Under the pieces are notes generated by a model. It searched no databases, was not told the DNA's origin, and was given only the letters and a program-made list of their open reading frames with translations. From Shewanella sediminis HAW-EB3 (lineage in GTDB: Bacteria; Pseudomonadota; Gammaproteobacteria; Enterobacterales; Shewanellaceae), in assembly GCF_000018025.1 (NCBI RefSeq), contig NC_009831.1, forward strand, positions 4,960,001 through 5,024,000: a stretch of DNA of 64,000 nt, read 5' to 3'. Positions 53,519 to 64,000 of the stretch are shown here, one piece after another. Both the position numbers and the translations under genes were made by a program. The stretch's first letter is position 1, and the number at the start of each line of letters is the position of its first letter.

Positions 53519-55164
53519 CGGCAACCAGTATCAGGCGAGCTTACCAGGTAATAAAAACCTCCCTCCACTATGGGCTAGATGAATTAATACCTTCTAAAAT
53601 TAAGCCTTGGTACTTCAGACTGCTTCGTTGTAGTTTTTTTTGGATAGCCAATAAGCATAAAGATAAAGTCGGTGGTGAACGCCTGAAGCTTGCAATGCAG
53701 GAGCTGGGCCCGGTTTATATCAAGTTTGGTCAAATGCTTTCGACGCGTCGCGACCTGCTTAACGATGAGTGGGCCGAAGAGCTGAACATGCTACAGGATA
53801 GGGTTCCTCCTTTCGATTCAGCCATAGCCAGAGAGATGATTGAAGCTGAGCTCAATGCCCCCATCGAAACCTATTTTGAAGACTTCGATAACACTCCCTT
53901 AGCGTCGGCCTCTATCTCTCAGGTACATACCGCCACACTGAAATCGAACGGTAAAGCTGTCGTCCTCAAAATTCTGCGCCCCAATGTTGAGAAAAACGTC
54001 CATGCAGATATTCAACTCATGTCGCAGGCGGCGAACTTTCTCGAAACGCTCTTAGGTCATGGGAATCGTCTGCGTCCAGCGGAAGTCGTTGAAGATTACC
54101 GCACCACCATTGAGGGCGAATTAAATCTAAAGTTAGAAGCCTTGAATGCGATTAAGCTCCGCAACAACTTCTTAGAGTCTGGCACTCTCTACATTCCCTA
54201 CATGTATGAGGACCTCTGTTTCACCCGATTAATCGTGATGGAGCGGATCGATGGTATTCCTGTTTCGGATATGGCGGCGCTCAAGGCACAAGGTACCAAC
54301 CTACAACTCCTGGCTGAACGAGGCGTTGAACTATTTTTCACCCAGGTATTCAGAGACAACTTCTTCCATGCAGACATGCATCCGGGCAACATATTCGTAA
54401 GCCGTGAACATCCGGAAGACCCATATTACATAGGTTTAGACTGTGGCATCATGGGGACCCTTTCCGAAGAGGATAAGCGCTACCTGGCCGAGAACTTCCT
54501 CGCCTTTTTCAATCGAGATTACCGCCGCATCGCTCAGCTCTATATAGAGTCGGGCTGGGTATCTCCAGATACCGATATTGGCGCCTTCGAACAGGCCGTA
54601 AAAGTGGTTTGTGAGCCAATGTTCAATAAACCCCTGGATGAGATATCTTTCGGCCATGTGCTGCTGGAACTGTTCCGTACCGCTCGTCGTTTCGATATGG
54701 TGGTGCAGCCTCAGCTCGTCTTGTTAGAAAAAACCTTGCTCTATATCGAAGGACTAGGTCGTCAGTTATATCCGCAGCTCGATCTATGGAAAACGGCAAA
54801 ACCCTTCCTGGAAGAGTGGATGTCGGAACAGGTCGGTCCCAAAGGGATGGCTAAAAAAATTAAACAAGAGCTACCTTACTGGTCAGATAAACTGCCCGAA
54901 CTGCCAGAGTTGGTTTATGACAACCTGAAAATGGGCAGAAATTTTGTTAAATCACAGAACCAGATGCTGGATAGATACCTTAAACAGCAACAGAAAGCCC
55001 ATAAAAGTAACTACCTTTTACTTACGGCAGCGGTTTTAGTGATCTGTGGCACTCTTTTGTTGAATCAAAACGCTACACTATGGGCCTCTTATGGCTGTAT
55101 CTCCGCGGGCACCGTTTTATGGTTACTCGGATGGAGATCGAGACCTAAGAATCGCAAATTTTAG
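53515..55164 (+). CDS. ubiB: UbiB, atypical protein kinase-like ubiquinone biosynthesis protein
   Basis: UbiB is an ABC1/ADCK-family ATPase required for ubiquinone synthesis. In 549 residues it shows the KxGQ signature [13 protein letters not shown], the alanine-rich nucleotide loop [13 protein letters not shown], the lysine in AVVLKILRP, the catalytic stretch [11 protein letters not shown] and LDCGIMG, and two C-terminal membrane spans (about 500-540). The start overlaps ubiJ. It ends the operon; tatA follows after 59 bases. Confidence 0.95.
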   Translation: MTATSIRRAYQVIKTSLHYGLDELIPSKIKPWYFRLLRCSFFWIANKHKDKVGGERLKLAMQELGPVYIKFGQMLSTRRDLLNDEWAEELNMLQDRVPPFDSAIAREMIEAELNAPIETYFEDFDNTPLASASISQVHTATLKSNGKAVVLKILRPNVEKNVHADIQLMSQAANFLETLLGHGNRLRPAEVVEDYRTTIEGELNLKLEALNAIKLRNNFLESGTLYIPYMYEDLCFTRLIVMERIDGIPVSDMAALKAQGTNLQLLAERGVELFFTQVFRDNFFHADMHPGNIFVSREHPEDPYYIGLDCGIMGTLSEEDKRYLAENFLAFFNRDYRRIAQLYIESGWVSPDTDIGAFEQAVKVVCEPMFNKPLDEISFGHVLLELFRTARRFDMVVQPQLVLLEKTLLYIEGLGRQLYPQLDLWKTAKPFLEEWMSEQVGPKGMAKKIKQELPYWSDKLPELPELVYDNLKMGRNFVKSQNQMLDRYLKQQQKAHKSNYLLLTAAVLVICGTLLLNQNATLWASYGCISAGTVLWLLGWRSRPKNRKF

Positions 55165-55223
55165 CTAGCACTAAATAACCAAAGGTTCATAATAGAACCA
55201 GTATTTAAAATTGAGGATTACCC

Positions 55224-55460
55224 ATGGGTGGCATTAGTATTTGGCAACTTCTTATCGTTGCTTTAATCGTAGTTTTATTATTTGGAACAAAAAAACTTCG
55301 TTCATTAGGTGGTGACCTAGGTGGCGCAGTTAAAGGCTTCAAGAGCGCGATGTCTTCTGAAGAAGAGAAGAAAGCCATTGAAGACTCTGCATCTGAGAAA
55401 ACAGCTCAGACTGAAGAGAAAAAAACTGAGTCCAAGGATAAAGATAAAGAACAGGTGTAA
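55224..55460 (+). CDS. tatA: TatA, twin-arginine translocase subunit
   Basis: TatA multimerises to form the pore for export of folded proteins. The 78-residue protein has the short N-terminal membrane helix ([19 protein letters not shown]), the hinge and amphipathic helix [21 protein letters not shown], and a charged, unstructured tail. It is followed by tatB and tatC with very short gaps (6 and 3 bases), forming the tatABC operon. Confidence 0.95.
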   Translation: MGGISIWQLLIVALIVVLLFGTKKLRSLGGDLGGAVKGFKSAMSSEEEKKAIEDSASEKTAQTEEKKTESKDKDKEQV

Positions 55461-55466
55461 TCCCTT

Positions 55467-55865
55467 ATGTTCGACGGTATCGGCTTTATGGAGCTACTGT
55501 TGATCGGTATTTTGGGGCTGGTTGTACTTGGCCCTGAAAGACTCCCGGTTGCAGTCCGCTCAATTACAGGTTGGATCCGAGCCATGAAACGTATGGCAAA
55601 CTCTGTGAAAGATGAACTTGAGCAAGAACTCAAGATTGAAGAACTGCATGCTGATCTTAAAAAAGCTGAAAGTCAGGGCCTCAAAAATCTCTCTCCCGAG
55701 TTACAGGAATCCATCGATCAATTAAAAAGTGCAGCTCAATCTGTTAATCGTCCCTACAAGGTAGAAGATATCTCTCCGGCCAGTTCGTCTGCGCCTGTGG
55801 ATCCTGCACCTACAGAGACAAAAACAGCTGAGACCAGCGCGAATTCTGAAAAACCGAACGGGTAG
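55467..55865 (+). CDS. tatB: TatB, twin-arginine translocase subunit
   Basis: TatB with TatC recognises twin-arginine signal peptides. The 132-residue protein has the N-terminal membrane helix [21 protein letters not shown], with the conserved acidic and glycine-proline hinge, and a long amphipathic helix ([20 protein letters not shown]). The Ala/Pro/Ser/Thr-rich tail (about 95-132) is low in complexity. It is longer than TatA, as expected for TatB. Confidence 0.95.
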   Translation: MFDGIGFMELLLIGILGLVVLGPERLPVAVRSITGWIRAMKRMANSVKDELEQELKIEELHADLKKAESQGLKNLSPELQESIDQLKSAAQSVNRPYKVEDISPASSSAPVDPAPTETKTAETSANSEKPNG

Positions 55866-55868
55866 TCC

Positions 55869-56636
55869 ATGTCGCAACAGCAGCCGCTAATTAGCCACTT
55901 GCTCGAATTACGTAACAAGTTGCTAAAAGCCATTGGCAGTGTACTTCTAGTGTTTATCGCTATGGTCTATTGGGCCAACGATATCTACCACTACATGGCA
56001 ACACCGTTAATGGAAGTTTTGCCAGATACAAGCAGCATGATTGCAACCGATGTCGCTGCTCCGTTTTTTGCTCCATTTAAACTTACACTGGTACTGGCAT
56101 TTTTCATCGCTATTCCTTATGTGTTATATCAGGTCTGGTCATTTATTGCCCCTGGACTGTATAAGCATGAGAAGCGCCTGATGATGCCGCTTCTGGCCAG
56201 TAGTACACTTCTCTTCTATCTGGGAATCGCTTTCACTTACTACATCGTTTTCCCGGTAGTATTTGGCTTCTTTACCAGTGTTGCTCCGGAAGGTGTTCAG
56301 GTTGCAACTGATATCAGTAGCTATCTGAGCTTCGTACTTAAACTTTTCTTTGCTTTTGGCTTAGCTTTTGAGATCCCAATTGCCGTCATACTCCTATGCT
56401 GGGCTGGTGTGACGACTCCTGAAGAACTTAAAGCAAAACGTCCCTATATCGTTGTCGGTGCCTTTGTTGTCGGTATGATGCTGACGCCGCCAGATATCAT
56501 TTCTCAGACAATGTTAGCAATTCCTATGTTGATATTATTCGAAGGGGGATTGATTGCGGCTCGTTTCTACAGTAAAAAGGATGATGAAGACGAAGAAGAG
56601 CAAGAGAAGCAGGATAAACCTGGCCAGGAAAGCTAA
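55869..56636 (+). CDS. tatC: TatC, twin-arginine translocase subunit
   Basis: TatC is the signal-peptide receptor of the Tat system, with six membrane spans. The 255-residue protein has the N-terminal [16 protein letters not shown] motif, [18 protein letters not shown], and [21 protein letters not shown]. An unusually acidic, charged C-terminal tail ([15 protein letters not shown]) follows the last span. With tatA and tatB it completes the translocase; many periplasmic redox enzymes depend on it. Confidence 0.96.
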   Translation: MSQQQPLISHLLELRNKLLKAIGSVLLVFIAMVYWANDIYHYMATPLMEVLPDTSSMIATDVAAPFFAPFKLTLVLAFFIAIPYVLYQVWSFIAPGLYKHEKRLMMPLLASSTLLFYLGIAFTYYIVFPVVFGFFTSVAPEGVQVATDISSYLSFVLKLFFAFGLAFEIPIAVILLCWAGVTTPEELKAKRPYIVVGAFVVGMMLTPPDIISQTMLAIPMLILFEGGLIAARFYSKKDDEDEEEQEKQDKPGQES

Positions 56637-56695
56637 ATAGATACACGCTAATTAGTTGACCATGGCGCGCTCAAATATCATAAAGGAACATATTT

Positions 56696-57235
56696 ATGCG
56701 CTTAAGTTGGATCACAGCGGCAGTCATTCTGGTATCGACAAATGCTAATGCAGGCGTCGAACAGGAGCTATTAGCGTGCGCTATGAAGTCAGACAAGCTG
56801 GACCGTTTAGTCTGTTTCGATGCGTTAGCCGAAACAGTTAAAACATCTCAAAGCAGTACAAGCGCAGCATCCGCTGCGCCTGTCGTTGCGACGGCAACTG
56901 TCCCGGCAGTTGCAGTGTCTCAATCGACTCCCGCCACACCAACCACTTTGCCAGCGACGCTTCCTAAGAGTGCGGAAGATGAGTTTGGTGGCAATTTCAA
57001 GACCGAAGAGAAGAGCCTCGAAAAGCTCTATATGGAAGTAACCTCCGTAAAGAAAGATCCCTATGGCGCTCTGAAGATAAGCTTCAGTAATGGCCAGGTT
57101 TGGAAGCAGAGCGACAGCCGCCATTATAAGCTGAAGGCCGGTCAAACCGTTTATGTTGAAAAAGCCGCGCTGGGTTCTTTCGTATTAGGTACCGATACTC
57201 GTAACGCTACGATTAGAGTCAAGCGAATCAAGTAA
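56696..57235 (+). CDS. Periplasmic protein of unknown function upstream of tatD
   Basis: A 179-residue protein with a signal peptide (cleavage near NAG, residue 20). The N-terminal LLACAMKSDKLDRLVCFDALAE (in parts: LLACAMKSD, DRLVCFDALAE) has a conserved Cys pair seen in several small secreted proteins. A long Ala/Thr/Pro linker (about 50-95) follows, then a beta-rich C-terminal domain (SFSNGQVWKQSDSRHYKLKAG; VYVEKAALGSFVLG). Its stop codon shares one base with the tatD start. It is conserved in position in Shewanella as far as I recall; its role is unknown. Confidence 0.7.
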   Translation: MRLSWITAAVILVSTNANAGVEQELLACAMKSDKLDRLVCFDALAETVKTSQSSTSAASAAPVVATATVPAVAVSQSTPATPTTLPATLPKSAEDEFGGNFKTEEKSLEKLYMEVTSVKKDPYGALKISFSNGQVWKQSDSRHYKLKAGQTVYVEKAALGSFVLGTDTRNATIRVKRIK

Positions 57236-58029
57236 TGTCGGAACACATAGACATCGCTGTCAACTTGATTGGCAGCGCCCTCGAAAAAAATATTGATGAT
57301 GTAATTCAACGAGCGGCAGACCAAGGTGTTTCGCCGCTAATTGTTATCGGCAGCAGTCTGAGCGAAAGCGAAAAAGCTATCCAATGCTGTCAGCAACACC
57401 TAAACCAACTCTATTGTACTGCTGGCGTTCATCCCCATCACGCCAGTGAATGGCATTCCCAAAGCGGCGAGACACTAAAGCAACTGGCGAGTGAAAGTCA
57501 GGTCGTTGCCGTAGGTGAATGCGGCCTGGATTACAACCGGGACTTCTCACCGCGCCCGATGCAACGACAAGCCTTCACAGAACAATTGGCCCTTGCCGTC
57601 GAACTCAAAATGCCTGTACTAATGCATGAACGCGATGCCCACGCAGATTTCTTAGCCATAGTGAAAGAGTATCGCAGCGAGCTTACCGGCGCGCTGCTGC
57701 ACTGCTTCACCGGGGACAGAAAGAGCATGGAGTCCTATCTCGAGTTGGATATGCACCTTGGGATCACTGGCTGGGTCTGTGACGAGCGCAGAGGCCTGGA
57801 GTTGGCTGAGCTGGTTATCGATATTCCGGATAATCGTATCTTAATCGAAACCGACAGTCCTTACTTGCTGCCAAGAAGTATGCGCCCTAAACCTAAATCC
57901 AGTAAGAATGAACCTCAATATCTTCCCTATATCTCCCGATACATTGCGAAGCTAAGAGGTCAGGACGCCGAGCAATTCTCTGCACAGACCTATCAAAATA
58001 GTATCGACTTTTTTGGGCTAAAGATTTGA
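57235..58029 (+). CDS. tatD: TatD family metal-dependent DNase
   Basis: TatD is a TIM-barrel amidohydrolase-fold nuclease with 3'-5' exonuclease activity, involved in DNA repair and quality control. The 264-residue protein has the metal-binding GVHPHHASEW, AVGECGLDYNRDF, LMHERDAHADF, LLHCFTGDRKSM and LIETDSPYLLPR motifs. It begins on the last base of the preceding gene and overlaps the start of the GGDEF gene by 4 bases, so it is translationally coupled on both sides. Confidence 0.92.
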   Translation: MSEHIDIAVNLIGSALEKNIDDVIQRAADQGVSPLIVIGSSLSESEKAIQCCQQHLNQLYCTAGVHPHHASEWHSQSGETLKQLASESQVVAVGECGLDYNRDFSPRPMQRQAFTEQLALAVELKMPVLMHERDAHADFLAIVKEYRSELTGALLHCFTGDRKSMESYLELDMHLGITGWVCDERRGLELAELVIDIPDNRILIETDSPYLLPRSMRPKPKSSKNEPQYLPYISRYIAKLRGQDAEQFSAQTYQNSIDFFGLKI

Positions 58030-59897
58030 TTAGGTCTCTCGGTTTACTTCTACTGACTCTCATCATGCTGTTCTCTACCGGAGTCCGGGCAGAAACCATT
58101 CTCGCCATCGGTGGTGAAGAAGAGAGCGTGCTCGAACTCTCCCCCTGGCTCTACTTCTCTCCGGCCAATGAAGGGGAGGAGTTTGAGCAGATAAAAAGAT
58201 TAAGCTCAAACCAATGGCACCGTTTAACCCCCAAATACAATAACCACATTGGCATCGATCCTTTTTGGGTCAAATTTAGTGTCTACAATTACGAAGAGGT
58301 GGAGTTGGACCGTATACTCTCACTCGCAAATCCTCATATTGACAGAATAGAGCTCTATCACCTGGTTCAGGGCAAGATAATTGACAAGGTGGTGATGGGC
58401 GATAGCCTCCCTTTTTCTCAAAGGCCGCTGATCAATAATATTTTCCTCTACCCCTTCGAGTTAGAGTCAGAGAAGCTGCATACTTTCTACCTTAAGATTG
58501 AGACCGAAGGAAGCGCATCATTACCCTTGAGTTTATGGTCACAAAGCGCCTTTGCCAAGAATATTGAAGCCACCTCATTAACTCATGGTTTTCAGCTCGG
58601 AGCCTTGACGGCTATCGGTATATTTAGTCTTTTTATCGCGATAACTTCCCGCTCATTTAGCTACAGTTATTACTCCGGCTATGTACTCTCTGTCACCCTA
58701 CTGGTTGCCACTCTGCATGGCTTCGCATTTCGGTTTATTTGGCCGATGTGGCCGGCCCTGCAACAGTTAATGGTCCCACTACTTGTTCCACTGACGATGT
58801 TTTTTGCGCTGCTCTTTACCGAAAAAGTCCTCCAGCTTAAATACCATAATGTCCGCATGTTGCGGATCTGTCGTTATGGTGCAGCCTATGCGCTCTTGTT
58901 GACCTTAACGACGCCTTTTTTAGACTATGTGCTTGCCCTATATATCAACATCATTTCTGTGCTGTTCATTACCGTATTATTGATGGGAATGGCTGTTATC
59001 CAGGCATTCAAAGGACATAAACTCGCTAAATTATACACTCTTGCCTGGGGCGGCATGTTAGCCGGCTCCTTCATCACAGGATTGATGTATCTAGGCTTTA
59101 TTGAGCTTCCTATTAAACATCTCACGCCTGTAATGCTGGGGTTAATGTTTGAAATTTTATTTATGGCTGCCATCTTGGCAATTCGTTATAACGACGAACG
59201 AAAAGCAAAACTCAGGATCCAACAAGAAGCATTGGTGCAGGCACAAAGGATCAGACAGACTCGAGAAGAGGCCCTGCTCATAGAAGCCGATAGCAATGAG
59301 AAACTCGAACAGATGGTTCAGGAGCGTACCTTAGAGCTGGAAATAGCACTGAGAGAATTGAACGAAGCCAACCAAAAACTCACCGAGCAAGCTACGGTAG
59401 ACAGTTTAACCGGAGTTAAAAACCGGGCGGCTTTCGATAAGCGATTACTCGCCGAGGGGCGACTCAGCCGCAGACAGCAAACCCCTATGGCCATCTTGAT
59501 GTTAGATATCGATAGATTTAAATCCATTAATGACACCTATGGCCACTTAGCCGGCGATCAGACCCTGAGACTCATCGCGCAGACATTAAAAGAGAATTTA
59601 AAACGTCCAGCGGATCTGGTATCACGTTTTGGTGGCGAGGAATTTGCTATCATATTGCCTAATACAGCCGAAGAAGGGGCTGTACTGGTCGCAGAGTTGA
59701 TACGAAAAACGGTTGCCGAACTCCCTATCCACTGGGAAAATAAAACCATCCCACTCACCATAAGCATAGGTGTGAGTGCGGAGATCATTAATACCGAAAA
59801 TCAACCAAACAACTTATTAGAACAAGCGGATAAAGCACTTTATCGCGCAAAGAATAATGGGCGAAACTGCGTGATGGTTTATACGCCAGAGCCTTAA
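58026..59897 (+). CDS. 7TMR-DISM diguanylate cyclase
   Basis: A 623-residue membrane diguanylate cyclase with a probable TTG start at 58026 overlapping tatD. Order: signal peptide (to about 22), a periplasmic 7TMR-DISMED2-type carbohydrate-binding-like domain (about 35-170), seven membrane spans (about 185-385), a coiled coil (about 395-450), and a GGDEF domain. The active site is GGEEF, and the I-site RxxD (RPADLVSRFGGEEF) is intact, so it should make cyclic di-GMP under feedback control. The ligand is unknown. Translational coupling with tatD is probably incidental. Confidence 0.92.
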   Translation: MIRSLGLLLLTLIMLFSTGVRAETILAIGGEEESVLELSPWLYFSPANEGEEFEQIKRLSSNQWHRLTPKYNNHIGIDPFWVKFSVYNYEEVELDRILSLANPHIDRIELYHLVQGKIIDKVVMGDSLPFSQRPLINNIFLYPFELESEKLHTFYLKIETEGSASLPLSLWSQSAFAKNIEATSLTHGFQLGALTAIGIFSLFIAITSRSFSYSYYSGYVLSVTLLVATLHGFAFRFIWPMWPALQQLMVPLLVPLTMFFALLFTEKVLQLKYHNVRMLRICRYGAAYALLLTLTTPFLDYVLALYINIISVLFITVLLMGMAVIQAFKGHKLAKLYTLAWGGMLAGSFITGLMYLGFIELPIKHLTPVMLGLMFEILFMAAILAIRYNDERKAKLRIQQEALVQAQRIRQTREEALLIEADSNEKLEQMVQERTLELEIALRELNEANQKLTEQATVDSLTGVKNRAAFDKRLLAEGRLSRRQQTPMAILMLDIDRFKSINDTYGHLAGDQTLRLIAQTLKENLKRPADLVSRFGGEEFAIILPNTAEEGAVLVAELIRKTVAELPIHWENKTIPLTISIGVSAEIINTENQPNNLLEQADKALYRAKNNGRNCVMVYTPEP

Positions 59898-60005
59898 TAA
59901 AAACTAAAACCACACCTTAAGAGTTTGGCTTTGCAGATGAGCTATGGTCACGAATGAAGTTTAAATATCTACTCTGCATTTTCAAAATCTATGGATATAA
60001 GTTAG

Positions 60006-61031
<1,026 letters not shown>

Positions 61032-61056
61032 CTTAAACTCACTTTAGCTCTAATCG

Positions 61057-61078
61057 AAAGCCGCATTTATGCGGCTTT
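61057..61078 (+). terminator. Hairpin after hemB
   Basis: AAAGCCGCA pairs with TGCGGCTTT around a 4-base loop, 25 bases after the hemB stop. The T-run is contained in the stem (TTT) and the following bases are mixed, so strength is moderate. Confidence 0.6.
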
Positions 61079-61327
61079 CCTGTATCTGGCCCTCAAAAAA
61101 GCACCTTAAATTTATGTTTCTCCAGTGTTACTGATAGCTAACAATTTAACAAGTTTCTCCTTATGCGATACAAGAGCGTGAGCTGAAGTCCCGATCACAA
61201 ATATAGACAGTGATCCAGCTAGCATGATCAAGCGTAGATTCTTTTAAATCTGGCAGCGAAATGATTGAATGGTGGTTCACTCGTTTCATTTGACTCTAGT
61301 TGAACTCCCGGAGTCTGAGGTATTATC

Positions 61328-61867
61328 ATGAACACCAACGTCAAGGCATTACTTGCCACAACAGCCCTATTTTTTAGCTGTCAAACATTAGCTGAAAGTG
61401 GTTGTGCATTCGAAGACAAGCAAGATGGCTTTATTGCCACATGCAGCGAGGAGAAACAAGAAGTGATATTAACAGGAGCCGTTGAAGCCCAAACCTTAGT
61501 TACCGAACTCAGTGACTTCAGCGAAGGTTATAAAGAGTATAAAGTCGATACAGCAGCGATTTCCCCATTGAAAAATCTGAAAGAGCCTACGGAAATTGTC
61601 GTTATTATCGGCACCTGGTGTCCCGATTGCCACCGTGAAACGCCACGCTTTATCCGCATAATGGAAGAGCTCAACAACCCTAATATCAAGGTCACCTATA
61701 TCGGTGTCGATCGTGAGAAAGCCGACCCTAAAGGATTAGCCGCTCAATATGAGTTTACTCGTATCCCAACCTTTATCGTGATGCAGAAGGGCGAAGAGGT
61801 CGGTCGGATTATTGAGAAACCAGAACAGTCTTTAGAGAAAGACTTAGCGGCAATGTTTAAGTCTTAG
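61328..61867 (+). CDS. Secreted thioredoxin-family protein
   Basis: A 179-residue protein with a signal peptide (about residues 1-22, ending LAE). The thioredoxin fold contains the redox motif GTWCPDCHRE (CPDC) near residue 98-102 and the cis-proline loop TRIPTFIVMQKG. The CPDC dipeptide suggests a reducing or thiol-linked role rather than a strong oxidant. An N-terminal region with two cysteines (GCAFEDKQDGFIATC) precedes the domain. It is monocistronic with a strong terminator and is convergent with the TonB receptor gene. Confidence 0.82.
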   Translation: MNTNVKALLATTALFFSCQTLAESGCAFEDKQDGFIATCSEEKQEVILTGAVEAQTLVTELSDFSEGYKEYKVDTAAISPLKNLKEPTEIVVIIGTWCPDCHRETPRFIRIMEELNNPNIKVTYIGVDREKADPKGLAAQYEFTRIPTFIVMQKGEEVGRIIEKPEQSLEKDLAAMFKS

Positions 61868-61882
61868 TCGTTTAAAAAAATA

Positions 61883-61908
61883 AAAAAGGCCGCAGATGCG
61901 GCCTTTTT
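61883..61908. terminator. Bidirectional terminator between convergent genes
   Basis: AAAAGGCCGC-AGAT-GCGGCCTTTTT is a strong stem with A- and T-runs on either side, serving both the thioredoxin-like gene (+) and the TonB receptor gene (-). Confidence 0.85.
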
Positions 61909-61923
61909 AGTAAATGAATATAA

Positions 61924-64000
61924 TTAGAACTGGTAGCGTGCAACCAACGAGAAGAATCGCTCCTCTTGACGGTCAGTGACTCGACCATAATCAGGATTTA
62001 ACTCCAATCCATCTTCCCCGTCACGCGTTCTTGTTTCTACTATATTTGTAGCCGTATCGGTATTAAGTACATTATAAACGGTTCCTTTGACGGTAAAGTC
62101 TCCACCAAATAGATCTGTCATATAGGTTAACGAGAGATCTAACTTAGTCACCCATGGGAGGTTCCCTTGGCTACCACGCGGTGCAGGATCTTCGTTCTCA
62201 TCATAGAAACTTGAGTGGCCATAGTAACCCTCACATGCATCCCAAACATTACCTTCTTCACAGCTATCAACACCTAAAGGATGGCGGCCGAGATAGTTTT
62301 GTGGACGGCCGGAACTGATGCTTGTAACAAAACCAAAAATCAGCTCTTCGGTAATATCATAGCTACCATTGAACTTGAAGACATGAGTGTGATCATTTGG
62401 CAGATCGCCGTATGAATGATCCATGATGTCACCATAGTCATAAGAGGTAGTCCAACCCGGATCGGCTTGGTTATTATCGGTTTTAACAAGCCCTTCAGTG
62501 TTGCCCCAGTTATCAGACAGGGTATAAGAGGAGTTGATTCTGAAATCTTCGGTAACATTGCCATCGAGTGTTAACTCTAGTGCCAGATAATGACGTTGCA
62601 TCCCAGGAAGGGCCATCTCCTCAGGAGAAAGCGTTACATTGTCAACTTGACCATCGCCATCGAAATCTTTGGCAATAGTTAAGCTCTCTCCTGGGTTATG
62701 TAAAAACCAGGTACTACCGACTGAATCATAGCCTAACTCGGCAAGCTTCTTATTTAACGGAGAAGTGATATCTGAATCTTCTACGCCACGGCCAAGGTCT
62801 CGCCAGATCACTCGAGCACCTGCAGACATGGTATCGAACACTTCTTGCTGATAACCGACAGTAAATTCATCTGAATACATAGGCTTCAAAGTTGTCGATG
62901 CTATTTCACCTGCATTCGAATCTGAGCTGTCTTGCTGTACATAGGTATCTCTTAGCAGCTCACCACGACTCGGAGAGCCATCTGGTAACAATACTGGATA
63001 GCCATTCACATCCACTTCATCGAAGGCATAGAAATCGATAAGGTCACTCGCCGAACTTCCCTGAGTAATGTTCATGTTTGCCGAAACCGGTTGGTAATAT
63101 CGTCCATATGTCGCAAACACTTTGGCACTACCATCACCATGAAGATCATAGATAGCTTGCAGTCTTGGCGCAATCTGGTTGTCAAAATCGACATAGGCTG
63201 TACCATCTGACATGGTATTTTCCGATTGGGTATACCTCAGTCCCATATTCAGGACTAAGCTATCAGTTGCCTGCCAGGAGTCGTTCACGTAGAAAGCGAG
63301 TGCACTAACATCTGAATCGGTGAATCTGTCTCTTACTCGACGTTGGATGTAATCTTCTCCGGGAGCCGCCCCAGAGATGCTACCTTCACCGGCAGTTCTG
63401 ATTTGCCACCACCCCGCACCTTCATCGATACCATTAGGCGTTTCTAAATACTTTACGGCGACATTGGTATAGTCGACCCCAAAGCTGATCGCATGCTCTT
63501 CCAGATCCCAATTAAAGTCTATTCTTGCCTGATCGCGGGTATACTCTTCATTATATAGCGTTGAATTCGTTTCTTGACTTAACTTCACCCAGCCATCGCG
63601 TCCGTCCCATACCGATGGGTCAGTAGAAGCCGGAACCGTATTCTCTTCTTGGACCACACGACCAACGACTGCCGATACGGAGAAGTTATCTGAAAGGTAA
63701 CCGTTGTAGTTTAAGCTATAGAGTTGACCACCGTCCTCGCCAGGAGAATCAACCCCTTTCTGTGCGCCTATCTCATCAGTTTCCCAATCATAGGCATATG
63801 TTGTGGTTGTCCAGGTACGCTTGTTATTCATGGCCATGAAACCGATAGAGTGATCTTCTGTCATGTACCAGTCTAACTTAGCAAACCAACGATCTGATTC
63901 ACGGTCTCTTACTGAAGTTGTCGTTTGTCCTGACCACTTGGACTCCTCCTTACGTGGCTCGTAGAGCCCATAATAAAACAGTGAGTCTTCTACTATCGCC
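61924..64000 (-). CDS. TonB-dependent receptor, Oar-like (N-terminus beyond window)
   Basis: The frame is open to the window end, so only the C-terminal 691 or so residues are seen; an in-frame ATG at 63864 is internal, not the start. The visible part is the outer-membrane barrel of a large TonB-dependent receptor: alternating strands such as SALAFYVNDSWQATDSLVLN and QIAPRLQAIYDLHGDGSAKV, ending SLVARYQF with a terminal phenylalanine. The DFDNQIAPRLQAIYD pattern fits the Oar/carboxypeptidase-regulatory class. The substrate is unknown; peptides or protein fragments are typical for that class. Confidence 0.85.
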   Translation of the reverse strand, partial: AIVEDSLFYYGLYEPRKEESKWSGQTTTSVRDRESDRWFAKLDWYMTEDHSIGFMAMNNKRTWTTTTYAYDWETDEIGAQKGVDSPGEDGGQLYSLNYNGYLSDNFSVSAVVGRVVQEENTVPASTDPSVWDGRDGWVKLSQETNSTLYNEEYTRDQARIDFNWDLEEHAISFGVDYTNVAVKYLETPNGIDEGAGWWQIRTAGEGSISGAAPGEDYIQRRVRDRFTDSDVSALAFYVNDSWQATDSLVLNMGLRYTQSENTMSDGTAYVDFDNQIAPRLQAIYDLHGDGSAKVFATYGRYYQPVSANMNITQGSSASDLIDFYAFDEVDVNGYPVLLPDGSPSRGELLRDTYVQQDSSDSNAGEIASTTLKPMYSDEFTVGYQQEVFDTMSAGARVIWRDLGRGVEDSDITSPLNKKLAELGYDSVGSTWFLHNPGESLTIAKDFDGDGQVDNVTLSPEEMALPGMQRHYLALELTLDGNVTEDFRINSSYTLSDNWGNTEGLVKTDNNQADPGWTTSYDYGDIMDHSYGDLPNDHTHVFKFNGSYDITEELIFGFVTSISSGRPQNYLGRHPLGVDSCEEGNVWDACEGYYGHSSFYDENEDPAPRGSQGNLPWVTKLDLSLTYMTDLFGGDFTVKGTVYNVLNTDTATNIVETRTRDGEDGLELNPDYGRVTDRQEERFFSLVARYQF

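Overview
The window reads as a chromosomal segment of a marine Shewanella (Gammaproteobacteria). Several things point there together: a monoheme cytochrome / DUF3373 porin / octaheme tetrathionate reductase cluster, the ubiE-ubiJ-ubiB-tatABC-tatD-hemB block, aroQ-accB-accC, many cyclic-di-GMP and two-component proteins, and many short palindromic or tandem intergenic repeats. The assignment is inferred from gene content and family knowledge only. No rRNA, tRNA, CRISPR array, prophage or intact insertion sequence was seen.

Layout. 1-1.9 kb: end of an unidentified gene, a DUF547 protein and a methyltransferase. 2.0-5.4 kb: a nitric-oxide detoxification unit, norV-norW plus a YeaR-like cupin, headed by a sigma-54-type promoter and four NorR-type GT-N7-AC sites. 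5.5-8.3 kb: a small orphan protein, a methyltransferase, and a divergent LysR/SDR pair. 8.6-12.5 kb: the octaheme tetrathionate reductase cluster behind a 28-bp FNR-like dyad, followed by a MOT1-type anion transporter. 13.9-15.2 kb: non-coding palindrome-rich DNA and a YkgJ-type Fe-S protein. 15.2-17.8 kb: an old yellow enzyme divergent from a LysR regulator, and a small orphan. 18.2-20.9 kb: a divergent TtrS/TtrR-like two-component pair. 21.2-24.3 kb: a GAF-GGDEF cyclase and a RegB/RegA-like redox pair whose regulator gene is followed by degenerate copies of its own 3' end. 24.3-32.7 kb: mixed enzymes (ChaN/TIKI-like, PhoD-like, pseudouridine synthase, Lon-N, patatin, YhcH, secreted phosphatase, secreted rhodanese). 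32.9-40.9 kb: a heavy-metal efflux block, czcI-like/czcC/czcB/czcA then czcD, with a structured, terminator-bearing leader before czcD. 41-45.3 kb: DUF3012 lipoprotein, SpoIIAA-like protein, a MITE-like element, arfB, and aroQ-accB-accC bordered by heptanucleotide arrays. 45.3-51.9 kb: a large HD-GYP sensor, a HEPN-like membrane protein, a small membrane protein, rraA and hutG. 52.1-61.0 kb: ubiquinone biosynthesis, Tat export, tatD, a 7TM diguanylate cyclase and hemB. 61.3-64.0 kb: a periplasmic thioredoxin-like protein and an Oar-like TonB-dependent receptor cut by the window end.

How the genes fit together. Much of the first 25 kb concerns anaerobic or redox physiology: NO reduction, tetrathionate reduction, a TtrS-like sulfur-oxyanion sensor, and a RegBA-type global redox pair. 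The 32-41 kb block is metal export. The 52-61 kb block supports respiration and export (quinone, Tat, haem). The observations most worth a second look are the czcD leader (candidate metal-responsive RNA attenuator), the clustering of tetrathionate reductase with a TtrSR-like sensor, the regA 3'-end copies whose differences are largely synonymous, the MITE-like element before arfB, and the heptamer array that supplies the accC stop codon.
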